From Gordonia westfalica (GTDB taxonomy: Bacteria; Actinomycetota; Actinomycetes; Mycobacteriales; Mycobacteriaceae): DNA of 64,000 bases. Both the position numbers and the translations under genes were made by a program. Position 1 is the stretch's first letter. Every line of letters starts with the position of its first letter. The stretch lies in assembly GCF_900105725.1 (NCBI RefSeq), contig NZ_FNLM01000036.1:124001-188000 (forward strand), written 5' to 3'. Of the stretch, positions 22,443 to 31,713 are shown piece after piece. The notes beneath the pieces are model-generated. The model made no database searches and was not told the DNA's origin. It saw nothing but the letters and a program-made list of their open reading frames with translations.

Positions 22443-23062
22443 CCGCAGGATCCCATTCGACGAATGGGTCCGGCGACGAGCCGGTGACGGTGACCGACCG
22501 TCGTCGCATCGACCCGGAAACGGGTGAGGTGCGCGACGAGCCGGCCGCCGGTCCCGGCCCGGCCGCCGCCGAACCCGCCGTGAACGAGTCCGAGAACGGG
22601 CAGCCCGCCGACGAGACGTCGGCGGATGCCCGGGTCGCCGAGCTGACGGCGGATCTGCAGCGCGAACGCGCGCAGTTCGCCAACTTCCGGCGGCGTGCGG
22701 CCGAGGAGAAGCAGGGATCGGTTGCCTACGGCAAGCAGATCCTGATCGACAAGCTCCTCCCGGTTCTCGACGACCTCGACCGTGCCCGTGAGCACGGCGA
22801 TCTCGAGAGCGGCCCGCTGCGGGCCGTCGCCGACAAGCTGACCGGTGCGCTGAACGCCGAGGGTCTCGAGGCCTTCGGTGCCGCGGGTGACGAGTTCAAC
22901 CCCGAACTCCACGAAGCGGTCCAGCACGACGGCACCGGCGACCACCCGGTCATCGGCGCGGTGTACCGCTGTGGTTACCGCCTGGGCGAGAAGGTGATCC
23001 GTACCGCCATGGTCACGGTCACCGATCCGCAGCCCGCCGGTGACCAGGGCGGTGCACAATAA
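22439..23062 (+). CDS. grpE: Nucleotide exchange factor GrpE
   Basis: 207 residues starting at a GTG that overlaps the dnaK stop (GTGA). It has a disordered acidic N-terminus (1-60), a long coiled coil (about 62-115, [20 protein letters not shown]) and the C-terminal beta-wing with [20 protein letters not shown]. It exchanges ADP for ATP on DnaK. The next gene, dnaJ, is separated by about 180 bases holding a large inverted repeat, so downstream expression may be attenuated. Confidence 0.97.
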
Positions 23063-23103
23063 GGCAACCGTCGCCCGTGCATGAGCGGCGATCCGACCAC
23101 CGA

Positions 23104-23185
23104 TCCCTGAGGTGCGAGGAGCGCAAGCGACGAGCCACGAAGGGCGAAGAACCCTTCGTGGCTCGCTCCGCTCGCACCTCAGGGA
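23104..23185. repeat. GC-rich inverted repeat between grpE and dnaJ
   Basis: The outer arms TCCCTGAGGTGCGAG (23104) and CTCGCACCTCAGGGA (ending 23185) are exact complements. Inner arms CGAGCCACGAAGGG and CCCTTCGTGGCTCG also pair, with an asymmetric bulge between. Long stems of this kind recur as dispersed repeats in related actinobacterial genomes. Here it can act as a partial terminator or an RNA-stability element inside the heat-shock operon. Confidence 0.75.
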
Positions 23186-23244
23186 GCGGGTGGCAACTGA
23201 AACACCAATCCAGACAACAGAAGACCTGAAGGAGGTGACGTCTG

Positions 23245-24444
23245 GTGGCTCCACAACGTGAGTGGTTGGAACACGACTTCTACAAGGACCTGGGCGTTGC
23301 TTCTGACGCTTCGGCTGAAGAGATCAAGAAGGCCTATCGCAAGCTCGCCCGCGAGCTGCACCCGGACGCCAATCCCGGCGATTCCGCGGCCGAAGAGCGC
23401 TTCAAGCGGGTGTCCGAAGCCCACAGTGTGCTGAGCGATCCCGAGAAGCGCAAAGAGTACGACGAGACCCGTGCCATGTTCGCCGGCGGACGATTCCGCG
23501 GCGGCGGCAACGGATTCCCGGGCGGATTCCCCGGCGGCGGTACGACGTACACGACCGGTGGCAACGACTTCGATCTGGGCGACCTGTTCGGCGGGGCTCA
23601 GACCGGCGGCGGTGGCGGCGGATTCGGCGACATCTTCGACGGCCTCTTCAACCGCGGCGGAGGAACACAACGCACGTCGACGGCCAGCCGTCCGCGCCGC
23701 GGCAAGGACCTCGAGACCGAGACCACGCTGTCCTTCAAGGACGCGGCCCTCGGCACGACGGTCCCGCTGCGCGTGACCAGCCCGTCCCCGTGTACGACCT
23801 GTCACGGCTCGGGTGCCAAGCCGGGCACCAGCCCGCGAGTGTGCCCCAACTGCAACGGCTCCGGCTTCGTCAGCCGCAACCAGGGCGCCTTCGGGTTCAG
23901 CGAACCCTGCCAGGACTGCCAGGGCACCGGTTCGCGGATCGACGACCCGTGCGCCGACTGCTCCGGCAGCGGCGTGAAGAACCGGACCCGCACCATCAAC
24001 GTGCGTATCCCTGCCGGAGTCGAAGACGGCCAACGCATTCGGCTCGCCGGACAGGGCGAGGCCGGGCGCCGCGGCGCGCCGTCGGGCGACCTGTACGTCG
24101 TCGTACATGTCACCCCGCACAAGCAGTTCACGCGCAGCGGCAACGACCTTCGCGTGCAGTTGCCGGTGCGGATCTCCGAACTCGTTCTCGGCGCGACGGT
24201 CTCGGTACCGACGCTCGAGGGTTCGGTCGGGGTCAAGATCCCGCCGAACACCACCGACGGCCGGACGCTCCGCGTGCGCGGCCGCGGCGTCCCCAAACGG
24301 TCCGGCGGCGCGGGCGATCTGCTCGTCACCGTCAAGGTAGCGGTGCCGGACAAGCTCGACGACGCTGCCATCGAGGCGATGCGCGCCTACGACCAGGCCG
24401 AAAGGGCAAGCGGTTTCGATCCACGGGCGAACTGGGGGCGATGA
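23245..24444 (+). CDS. dnaJ: Chaperone DnaJ (Hsp40, type I)
   Basis: 399 residues starting at a GTG 8 bases after AAGGAGGTGACG, an excellent ribosome site. It has a J domain with the HPD motif ([13 protein letters not shown]), a Gly-rich region (about 75-150), four CxxCxGxG zinc-binding repeats beginning at Cys183 ([32 protein letters not shown]), and two C-terminal substrate-binding beta domains. Stimulates DnaK ATPase and delivers clients. Its stop is one base short of the hspR start region, so the two are coupled. Confidence 0.98.
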   Translation: MAPQREWLEHDFYKDLGVASDASAEEIKKAYRKLARELHPDANPGDSAAEERFKRVSEAHSVLSDPEKRKEYDETRAMFAGGRFRGGGNGFPGGFPGGGTTYTTGGNDFDLGDLFGGAQTGGGGGGFGDIFDGLFNRGGGTQRTSTASRPRRGKDLETETTLSFKDAALGTTVPLRVTSPSPCTTCHGSGAKPGTSPRVCPNCNGSGFVSRNQGAFGFSEPCQDCQGTGSRIDDPCADCSGSGVKNRTRTINVRIPAGVEDGQRIRLAGQGEAGRRGAPSGDLYVVVHVTPHKQFTRSGNDLRVQLPVRISELVLGATVSVPTLEGSVGVKIPPNTTDGRTLRVRGRGVPKRSGGAGDLLVTVKVAVPDKLDDAAIEAMRAYDQAERASGFDPRANWGR

Positions 24445-24846
24445 GTGATGGCCGGTCAGAAGAACTTCGACGCCGACGGCGCGACCTTCATGATCTCGGT
24501 GGCCGCCGAGCTCGCCGGCATGCATGCTCAGACCCTGCGGACCTATGACCGCCTCGGTCTGGTCACCCCGCAGCGGACGAGTGGCGGCGGTCGCCGCTAC
24601 TCCTCCCGCGATGTCGACCTCCTGCGTGAGATCCAGCGTCTCTCGCAGGAGGAGGGTGTCAACCTCGCAGGTATCAAACGGATCATCGATCTGAGCAATC
24701 AGGTCGAGGCGCTGCAGCAGCGCGTCCGTGAGCTCACCGACGAGGTCGCCGCGTCGCGGAACCGCCGCGGCGGCGAGCTCGTCCCGGTGCCCCGGACCAA
24801 CGCCCTCGTCGTGTGGCAGCCGCGGCGGAAGCGCTCCGGCGACTGA
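24445..24846 (+). CDS. hspR: Heat-shock repressor HspR (MerR family)
   Basis: 133 residues (GTG 24445, or the ATG at 24448). The MerR-type winged helix-turn-helix is clear: FMISVAAELAGMHAQTLRTY and RLGLVTPQRTSGGGRRYSSR. A coiled-coil dimerisation helix (about 85-105) and a basic tail follow. Established role in Streptomyces and mycobacteria: HspR binds HAIR sites, with DnaK as co-repressor, to silence dnaK and other chaperone or protease genes until heat shock. Candidate targets here are its own operon and lon. Confidence 0.96.
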   Translation: MMAGQKNFDADGATFMISVAAELAGMHAQTLRTYDRLGLVTPQRTSGGGRRYSSRDVDLLREIQRLSQEEGVNLAGIKRIIDLSNQVEALQQRVRELTDEVAASRNRRGGELVPVPRTNALVVWQPRRKRSGD

Positions 24847-24900
24847 ACGGTCCGGTTCGTTCCGTCAGGGCGACCGGTAGGTCCCGCGTACCTTGGAGGT

Positions 24901-25368
24901 ATGGCTTCCGACACCGTCACCACCGTTGACACGGGCCCGCACCGCGTTTCTCGGCGCATCGTCGTCGACGCACCGGCCGCCGAGGTCTTCGCCCTCATCG
25001 CCAATCCGCATCGTCATCCCGAACTGGACGGTTCGGGGACGGTGCGGGACACGCCGGTCAAGGGTCCGGAAAAGCTCACCCCCGGCGCGCGATTCAGCGT
25101 CGGGATGAAGCAGTTCGGCGTGCCGTACACCATCACTTCCACCGCGACCGACGTCGACACCGACCGGGTCGTCGAGTGGAAGCACCCCATGGGCCATCGC
25201 TGGCGTTGGGAGCTGGAGGCCACCTCACCGACGACCACTCAGGTCACCGAGACCTTCGACTACTCGACGCTCAAGTTTCCGAAGATCATGGAACTGATCG
25301 GCTACGACAAGAAGAACGGTCAGGGTATCGAGGGCACGTTGCGGGCGCTCGCGAATCGATTCGGCTGA
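24901..25368 (+). CDS. SRPBCC (polyketide cyclase-like) protein
   Basis: 155 residues, soluble. The START/SRPBCC pattern is visible: an N-terminal strand SRRIVVDAPAAEVFALIANP, beta strands with VVEWKHPMGHRWRWEL, and a C-terminal helix (GIEGTLRALANRF). Members bind hydrophobic ligands in a helix-grip cavity; a reaction cannot be inferred. Transcribed in the direction of the heat-shock operon but 54 bases after it, with its own weak ribosome site (TTGGAGG). Confidence 0.8.
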   Translation: MASDTVTTVDTGPHRVSRRIVVDAPAAEVFALIANPHRHPELDGSGTVRDTPVKGPEKLTPGARFSVGMKQFGVPYTITSTATDVDTDRVVEWKHPMGHRWRWELEATSPTTTQVTETFDYSTLKFPKIMELIGYDKKNGQGIEGTLRALANRFG

Positions 25369-25477
25369 ACCTCGCCGGGTATGCCGACCCGGTCGACCGT
25401 CGAACGGCACACCCCGATCGAGACCGTCACCACCTGATCAGGCCGTCCCCGGGCGGTCGCGAAAGGAAGCTCACCCC

Positions 25478-26572
25478 ATGGAGTTCGAGGACGAGGCGTC
25501 CCCACCCGACGAGGAAGCCGTCGTCGTTCTCGGAATCCTGGCCGCCCCCGGGCAACCGATCGGGCTCGCACGCAAAATCGTCGACGAGGATCTGGTCGAA
25601 CACGTGCACACGACCTACCCCGGTGCCCGATGGCAGATCGAGGTCGTGGAGGCGTCCATCGTGCAGCCACCGGCAACCGACGCGCAGATCGTCGACGCCG
25701 CGAGAGACGTTCTCCTCGAACATGAATGGGACCTGGTGGTCTGCCTGACCGACCTGCCCCTGCATGTGGGGAAACGCCCGGTTGTCGCACACGCGAACGC
25801 GGTGCACGGTGTTGCGGTCCTCTCGGTACCGGCCCTCGGCCCGACCGGTCTGCGCCAGCGGGCGCGAAACACCGTCACCGGGCTCGTCGGACAACTTCTC
25901 GGTGCCGACGCCGAGTATCTCAGGGAGCACCGGAAGTCACCGTCGAAGTCGCCGTTGCAGCACCGTGTCCGCCAGCTCGGCACCGACGTCGACGACGAGG
26001 GCACCGCGTTCACCGCCCGGGTGCTGACGGGCAATCTCCGGCTCCTCTCCGGAATGGTGCGTGCCAACCGGCCCTGGAGCCTGGCGCTGGGACTGTCCCG
26101 CGCGCTCACCGGTGCGATCGCGGCCGGGGTCTTTGCGCTGGTGACCGCCGACATCTGGCTGCTCGCGGACACCTTCGGGTGGATTCGGCTGACCGGAGTG
26201 GCCATCGGCTCGATCATCGCCATCACCGCCACGCTGATCATCGGCGCGAACCTGTGGGAGCGGGGAACGTCGCGGCAGTCGCGCCAGCAGATCGTCCTGT
26301 TCAACACCGTCACCGTCATCACCGTCGTGCTGGGGGTCGCGGCGTTCTACGCGGCGCTCTTCGTCCTCGCGACCGTCGGCGCCCTGTGTCTGGTGGTCCC
26401 GCAGGTCTTCGGCGACGCACTCGGTCACGATCCCGGGATCACCGACTATCTGGAGGTGGCGTGGCTGACGTGTTCGCTCGCCACGGTCGGTGGAGCGCTC
26501 GGTGCGGGACTGGAGACCGACGAGGCGGTGCGCGACGCCGCGTACACGCAGCATCCGGCCGAGTCGGTCTGA
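25478..26572 (+). CDS. Hypothetical membrane protein
   Basis: 364 residues, family not recognised by name. The N-terminal ~150 residues form a soluble alpha/beta domain (VVVLGILAAPGQPIGLARKI, and LVVCLTDLPLHVGKRPVVAH) that looks like a metal- or nucleotide-binding fold. Four to five transmembrane helices follow, from about 205 to 345 (ALTGAIAAGVFALVTADIWL, VAIGSIIAITATLIIGANLW and others). The ATG at 25478 is preceded by GAAAGGAAG. No operon partner is evident. Confidence 0.7.
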   Translation: MEFEDEASPPDEEAVVVLGILAAPGQPIGLARKIVDEDLVEHVHTTYPGARWQIEVVEASIVQPPATDAQIVDAARDVLLEHEWDLVVCLTDLPLHVGKRPVVAHANAVHGVAVLSVPALGPTGLRQRARNTVTGLVGQLLGADAEYLREHRKSPSKSPLQHRVRQLGTDVDDEGTAFTARVLTGNLRLLSGMVRANRPWSLALGLSRALTGAIAAGVFALVTADIWLLADTFGWIRLTGVAIGSIIAITATLIIGANLWERGTSRQSRQQIVLFNTVTVITVVLGVAAFYAALFVLATVGALCLVVPQVFGDALGHDPGITDYLEVAWLTCSLATVGGALGAGLETDEAVRDAAYTQHPAESV

Positions 26573-26654
26573 CGGGCCACCCCGACGATCCCGCTGCCAC
26601 GGATTCGACGCCAGCCGCTAGGCTTCATGGGCAAACGTCGATGTGGAGGTGACG

Positions 26655-27737
26655 ATGACCCAGGAACCGGCGGGCGGGGGACTGCCCGGATCCGTGGTTC
26701 TCGGGATATCTGTCGTGGACGACCAGATCGCATCCGTCGTCCGTGACGCCGACGGCCACATCCTGGCCAGCAATCTCGTCGACCTGCCGGACCCCTCTGC
26801 CCCCGCGGTCGAGACCGCGATCGTCGAACTCGTCGAGTCGGTCCCGGTCGTCGTCGATCAGATCGGTGTCTCCGTCTCCCGCGAGGACGTCCGCAAGCAT
26901 CTGGCCCAGGTCTTCGCCTCGGAGACCGCGGCCGAGTCCTGGTACGACCGCGTCGTCGTCACCGGATATGCCTCGGCGCTCGCCGAGATCGCGTGCACTC
27001 ACGCGACCCGCGGCGGCGTCGTCGCCGTCGTCGACCTCGACCGCGATGCCGCTCCGGCGGCCGGTACGGCACTGGCCACGATCGACACGACGTCGGGCGC
27101 GGTCCTCGGGACGGCCGACTTCACCACCAACCGGCTCGCGCCGGTCACCGATCCGGACGGGGCGTCCGAGCTCTCGACGGCCGTCACCAAGCTGCCGCGC
27201 GGTCGCGACATCACCTCGATCATCGTCGTCGGGCCGGGGGCGGAGCTGCCGGGTATCGCCCCGGCCGTCGAGTACGCCGCGCAGCGGCCTGTGACGGTTG
27301 CCGGCAACCCGTCGCTGGCCTCGGCGATCGGCGCGGCCGACGCCGCCCTGGTGGCGCTGTCTGCGCCCGCGGCGGCCCCGCGGGTGTCGACCGGACGACG
27401 CTGGTGGTTCGTCGGTGCCGCGATCGGAGCCGCGGTGTTCCTCGGTGCCGTCGGACTGGCCCTGCTCCTGGCCGGTGAGGGCGAGACCCCCGAACCCGTG
27501 TCGGTCACCCTCACCGAGACACCCGCGGCCGTGACCGTCACCGCCGACGCGACGACGGTCACCCGGACCGAAACCGAGACGCAGGCCCGCACGACGACGG
27601 TCACCACCGCGCCGCGTCCGGTCACCCGGACGACCACGGTGACCGAAGAGATACCCGGCCCCTTCACGGTGACCGAGACGGAGACCACCACCATCGAGGT
27701 GCCCGCTCCGGGAGAACCGGGACAGTCGGCGCCCTGA
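26655..27737 (+). CDS. Hypothetical membrane-anchored protein with Thr-rich C-terminal tail
   Basis: 360 residues from the ATG at 26655, which follows GGAGGTGACG (the upstream ATG at 26643 would place that site inside the gene). The N-terminal 235 residues look like an actin/Hsp70-type ATPase-like fold (LGISVVDDQIASVVRDADGH and IIVVGPGAELPGIAPAVEYA). One transmembrane helix follows (about 257-279), then an extracytoplasmic tail dominated by Thr, Val and Glu repeats of the type TVTxTET. Similar mycobacterial proteins have no known function. The tail could be a cell-wall spacer. Confidence 0.72.
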   Translation: MTQEPAGGGLPGSVVLGISVVDDQIASVVRDADGHILASNLVDLPDPSAPAVETAIVELVESVPVVVDQIGVSVSREDVRKHLAQVFASETAAESWYDRVVVTGYASALAEIACTHATRGGVVAVVDLDRDAAPAAGTALATIDTTSGAVLGTADFTTNRLAPVTDPDGASELSTAVTKLPRGRDITSIIVVGPGAELPGIAPAVEYAAQRPVTVAGNPSLASAIGAADAALVALSAPAAAPRVSTGRRWWFVGAAIGAAVFLGAVGLALLLAGEGETPEPVSVTLTETPAAVTVTADATTVTRTETETQARTTTVTTAPRPVTRTTTVTEEIPGPFTVTETETTTIEVPAPGEPGQSAP

Positions 27738-27763
27738 CGAGGTGAGCCGGGGAACCGGACCGA

Positions 27764-28912
27764 CTAGACCGGATCGTGCTGGATACGGCTCGCCCGGACC
27801 CCGGCGATGATCAGCTTGCGCCGGGTCGCCTCGATCATCTGCGACGACCCCGCGATCAGTACCTGATGGTTCTCCCAGTTCCCGGCGTCGACGACGACGT
27901 CGGCGAGGGTGCCGATCCGGTGGTCGATCCCGAGTTCGGCAGGCGCCGCCACCGCGGTGATCCACCACGGATCCTGCTCCTCCTCCGACACCGCGGTGAC
28001 CTGCAACCACGGATTGGTCGACGCGATACGCCGGAGCACACTCAGGTCGTAGAGCTCGCCGGGATACCGCATGCCGTAGAAGATGTGCGTCGGCGGCGAG
28101 TCCGCGCGCTTGGACATCTCGATGAGCAGCGCACGCAGCGGCGCGAGCCCGGTACCGCCGGCGACCATCAGCACGGGCCGGTCCCGGTCGACGTGCAGTG
28201 TGCCGTGACTCTGGGACAGCGTCCAGACGTCTCCGACGCTGGTCTCGCTGACGATGGCCGAACTGACCGTCCCACCCTTGATCGCCCGTACGTGGAACTC
28301 CAGTTCACCGGCCGGGTTCGGGGGGATCGACGGCGAGAAGTTGCGCCACTGCTTGGGCCACTGCGGCGTGTGGACCTCGAGGTACTGGCCGGCGTTGAAC
28401 GTCAGCGGTGCATGCGCGATGAGTCGCACGACGGCGAGGTCGCGGCTGATGCGGTACTTCTCGACGACCTCGGCGGTCCACCGGGCGGGATGGGTGGCCG
28501 TCTCGGCGGCCCCACGCATCACGCCGGTGACGAGCATCATCGCCTGCGAGACCGTTTGTTGGGCCTCGGGGTCCCAGTAGCCCTCCATCAGGCTGGCGAA
28601 CTCGCCCATGAGGGCCGAGTACATGACGTGGTAGTGCTCGGGTTCGACGCCGAACTTGCGATGGTCGCGACCCAGCTGGGCGAGGAACTCGACGAGGTCG
28701 GCGTGGCCGGACTCCGCGGGGATGGCTTCGAGTACATGGTCGATCACGCGATGGAAGGCGATCTGCTGTGCGGCCATCGAGACGCCGAACAGGTCCCGGA
28801 GGTCGGGATCGATCGCGAACATCCGGGTGTAGACGTTGGTCACGAACCGGTCGGGCTGCCGGTTCACCGCTGTTCGCAGCTGATGCAACGTGTGGCGTGA
28901 GTGGCTCGCCAT
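27764..28912 (-). CDS. Flavohaemoglobin-like protein (globin plus FAD/NAD reductase)
   Basis: 382 residues from the ATG at 28912; the frame is open to 29116 but the extension has shadow-like composition. The globin domain is about 1-140, with a distal region around FVTNVYTRMFAIDPDLRDLF and the proximal His in LGRDHRKFGV. The reductase domain shows the FAD-binding segment (QWRNFSPSIPP) and an NAD-binding segment (VLMVAGGTGLAPLRALL). The ferredoxin-reductase RxYS motif is altered to RNFS. Predicted NO dioxygenase or oxygen/NO sensor reductase. It lies divergent from the amidohydrolase gene. Confidence 0.85.
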   Translation of the reverse strand: MASHSRHTLHQLRTAVNRQPDRFVTNVYTRMFAIDPDLRDLFGVSMAAQQIAFHRVIDHVLEAIPAESGHADLVEFLAQLGRDHRKFGVEPEHYHVMYSALMGEFASLMEGYWDPEAQQTVSQAMMLVTGVMRGAAETATHPARWTAEVVEKYRISRDLAVVRLIAHAPLTFNAGQYLEVHTPQWPKQWRNFSPSIPPNPAGELEFHVRAIKGGTVSSAIVSETSVGDVWTLSQSHGTLHVDRDRPVLMVAGGTGLAPLRALLIEMSKRADSPPTHIFYGMRYPGELYDLSVLRRIASTNPWLQVTAVSEEEQDPWWITAVAAPAELGIDHRIGTLADVVVDAGNWENHQVLIAGSSQMIEATRRKLIIAGVRASRIQHDPV

Positions 28913-29045
28913 GCTGTCTGGACAACCTCCGTCAGCGTTCGTCCCCCGCCTGTTCCAAGAGACCCACACTAGCCGTTCTTCGCCCCGGAATTCAGGATCC
29001 GTCATCGTATGTCGGATGGGTGATCGGGTGTGGCAAGGTACGAGG

Positions 29046-30172
29046 ATGACGTCCCTCGACGGTGTCCTCCCGGCCATCGTCGACGCGCATGTGCAGCACT
29101 GGAATCCGCGGCACACCCCCTGGGCGGCAACCCGTTCGTCGCGCCTCTACGGGTTCGTCCCCCGATTGGGGGACCGTGCGTTCCCGCTCATCGCCTCGCG
29201 CGCCGACCGTGAGTTCGTGCTGACCCCGCGAACGGTCGCGCGACCCTACGAACCGCGGCAGTACGCCACCGACGCGGCACTCGTGTCGACGGTCGTGGGC
29301 GTGCCCATCGACACCGTCGTCCACGTCGAGTCGCACTGGCGCAAAGCGTTGCCGGCCGGGGAGCAGGCCTCGGCCCACAGCACCGCCGTGGAGGAGACGC
29401 GCTACCTGGAGCATCTCCCGTTCGGTCGGGCCGGTGCTCCGCGTCTGGGGCGATCGTCGCGCACGGTGATCCTCGGGACCACGACTTCGCGGAGACGCTC
29501 GACCAGCAGTTCTCGGTCTCCTCTCGGGTCCGTGGCGTCCGGCTGGTGGCGACGCGACACCCCGACCCGCGTGTCCGCGCCGGCGGCGACGCCGACAACA
29601 TCCTGTCGTCGGCCTCCTTCCTCGAGGGCTTCGCCGAGTTGGCCGCACGCAAACTCGTCTTCGAGGCGGCGGTCTACTCCCATCAGCTCTACGACGTGAT
29701 CGACCTGGCGCGCGAGTATCCGGACACGACGATCGTGCTCGATCACTTCGGGATGCCGGCGGGGGTGTTCGGCCCGATCGGGACGCGTACCGGCGCGACG
29801 GCCGCGGCGCGTGCGGACATCTGGCGACTGTGGCGGGAACGAATGACCACGCTGGCGTCGTATCGCAATGTGGTGGTGAAGCTTTCCGGCCTGGCCATGC
29901 CGATCCTGGGCTACGGCCACGACCGGTGGGGCAACATCGGGGGACAGGCGACCCTGCGCGAGATGATCGGTCCGTTCGTCGAACACGTCGTCACCCACTT
30001 CGGGTCCGATCGCATCATGTTCGGGTCCAACTATCCGATCGACCGTCCGAACGCCGCGATCGACGTTCTCGTCGGCGCGCTGGTCGACTGCGTGTCCCAG
30101 TGGGGCGACGAGTCGTTACGACGCATCTTCCGCGACACCGCGGTCCGCGTCTACGGACTCGACGAGACCTGA
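29046..30172 (+). pseudogene. Amidohydrolase-2 family metal-dependent hydrolase, split by a one-base frameshift
   Basis: The upper frame starts at the ATG at 29046 with the metal-ligand motif VDAHVQHWNPRHTPW (DxHxH-like with the second His displaced) and continues to FGRAGAPRLG. It then becomes Arg/Ser-rich. The lower frame continues AIVAHGDPRDHDFAETLDQQ, then ILSSASFLEG, VLDHFGMPAG and FGSNYPIDRP to 30172. Adding one G to the run of four at 29447-29450 joins them (about 375 residues), with no loss of conserved sequence. Related enzymes hydrolyse or decarboxylate cyclic substrates (lactonases, 2-pyrone-4,6-dicarboxylate-type hydrolases); the substrate is unknown. Confidence 0.83.
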
Positions 30173-30187
30173 TCCGCCGGTCGGCCG

Positions 30188-31125
30188 TCACGGACGATGC
30201 GGGCGTCCCCACCATCGCGAACGAGTCGGCTCGGGAACGGGTACGTCGCGCATGAGCCGGGCGAGGATGTCGACGAGATCCGTGCACGTCGGATAACGGT
30301 CCTGCGGCGACTTGGCGAGTGCCTTGGCGAAGATGGAATCCATGGCCGACGGAAGCCACGGCCGACGCCGGGTGAGGCGCGGCGGCTCGTCGTTGATGTG
30401 TGCGTAGGTGATCGCGAACGACGTGTGGCGCGGGTACGGAGGTGTGCCGGTGAACAGTTCGACGAGGCTGCACGCGAAGGAGTAGTTGTCGCTGGCCGGC
30501 GAGAGTCGCTGTGCCTGAAGTAATTCGGGCGAGGCGTAGCCGATGGAACCCTGCACTCGACCGTTGCGTGCGAGTGGTCTTGTGTCGTCGAGGAATTGGG
30601 CGATCCCGAAGTCCGAGAGGTACGCGTCGACGGGTGTGTCGTCGTCGGCGTCGAGGGGCCGGGAGAGCAGGATGTTCGCGGGTTTGACGTCGCGGTGGAG
30701 GATTTCCCGGCCGTGGGCGTAGTCGAGAGCGCCGGCGATCTGCCCGGCCACCCGCAGGATCGTCTCCACGTCGGGTTCGTCGGCGTCACCGGGGACCAAT
30801 GCGGTGGCCGCCGGACCGGGGGCGTACTGCATGGCCAACCACATCGACGGCAGGTGCCGGGGCCGAGAGAACCGGGCGCCAAGGCGATCTCGCCGTGCGC
30901 GCGCATCCGGACGATGTGCGGGTGGTCGAGGAGCGAGGCGATCCCGAACTCCCGCTCGAACCGTTCCCGGACCCGGGCGTGGTCGGCGGCGTTCGGGTGC
31001 AGCACTTTGAGCGCGATCGGCCCGTTGCCGTCGTCGCGATGGGCACGGAAGACGTCCGCGCTCGCACCCCCGCCGAGGAACTCGTCGATGGTGAAGCCGG
31101 CCGCGCATTCGCCAACCTCGAACAC
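30188..31125 (-). pseudogene. Serine/threonine protein kinase (PknB-like), split by a one-base frameshift
   Basis: The upper frame (GTG at 31125) carries the Gly-rich loop LGGGASADVF, the ATP-binding Lys in IALKVLHP and RFEREFGIASLLDHPHIVRM. It loses homology after HGEIAL. The lower frame resumes at LPSMWLAMQYAPGP and holds the catalytic loop HRDVKPANILL, the DFG motif (SDFGIAQF) and GSIGYASPELL. One extra base in the G4/C4 run at 30859-30862 (or in the GG beside it) restores a kinase of about 312 residues. No transmembrane helix follows the kinase domain, so it would be cytosolic, with a short basic end. Intact active-site motifs in both frames argue for a sequencing error or a fresh mutation. 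Confidence 0.83.
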
Positions 31126-31200
31126 CCTGCCCAGAGTAGAGCGACGACGACCGGGCGGTGCGGTGCCGCGATCCGGGTGTCGCCGATCAGGCTCGCGCGG

Positions 31201-31626
31201 TCAGGCTCTGGGGGTCAGGCGGAAGATCGGGAACTTCCGGCCCTGCGCGGTCTCGGTGTACTTCACGAACTGGTCGGTGAAAGCCGTGAACTTCGCCCAG
31301 GCGGCGTCCCATTCGTCGTCGGTGAACTCGGTGACCTGCGTGTCGTACCGCTCGATGCCGTCGGCGGCGGGGGCCTCGACCGCGACCGAATCGGGGTGGG
31401 CGCGAAGGTTGTGTACCCATGCCGGTGTCGTCGGGGAACCGGCGAAGGACCCGACGACGAGCCAGGAGCCGTCGTCGGCAAGGCCGAACAGCGGGTGTAT
31501 CCGTGGCTCCCCGGATTTGGCGCCGAGCGTGTGCAGCAGGACGAGGTTCTTCCCGAACCCCGCGGTGTCGACATGTCCGTTGTTGGTGCGGAACTCATTG
31601 ATGATGGTCGTGTTGAAGTCGCTCAC
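31201..31626 (-). CDS. F420H2-dependent nitroreductase-family protein (DUF385)
   Basis: 141 residues, the typical size. It contains the deazaflavin-binding pattern of the Ddn/DUF385 family: LVLLHTLGAKSGEPRIHPL, GSWLVVGSFAGSPTTPAWVH and NLRAHPDSVAVE. Predicted cytosolic or membrane-peripheral reductase using F420H2; related members reduce nitroimidazoles, quinones or menaquinone. Single gene, divergent from the glycolate-oxidase-like gene. Confidence 0.88.
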   Translation of the reverse strand: MSDFNTTIINEFRTNNGHVDTAGFGKNLVLLHTLGAKSGEPRIHPLFGLADDGSWLVVGSFAGSPTTPAWVHNLRAHPDSVAVEAPAADGIERYDTQVTEFTDDEWDAAWAKFTAFTDQFVKYTETAQGRKFPIFRLTPRA

Positions 31627-31713
31627 GACATCATTGATACGCCTCCGGCGCTCTGACCGGCAGGTGTGTCAAAGTGAAACCGCGGCCGGCGCGGCGAAGA
31701 ATACGCTGAACGC

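Noticed and set aside
23179..24525. Long minus-strand frame opposite dnaJ
   Set aside because: Low-complexity Ala/Gly/Arg product, antisense to a proven gene.
26625..28010. 461-codon minus-strand frame opposite the Thr-rich membrane protein
   Set aside because: Arg/Gly/Asp-rich shadow produced by GC-rich repeats in the plus-strand gene.
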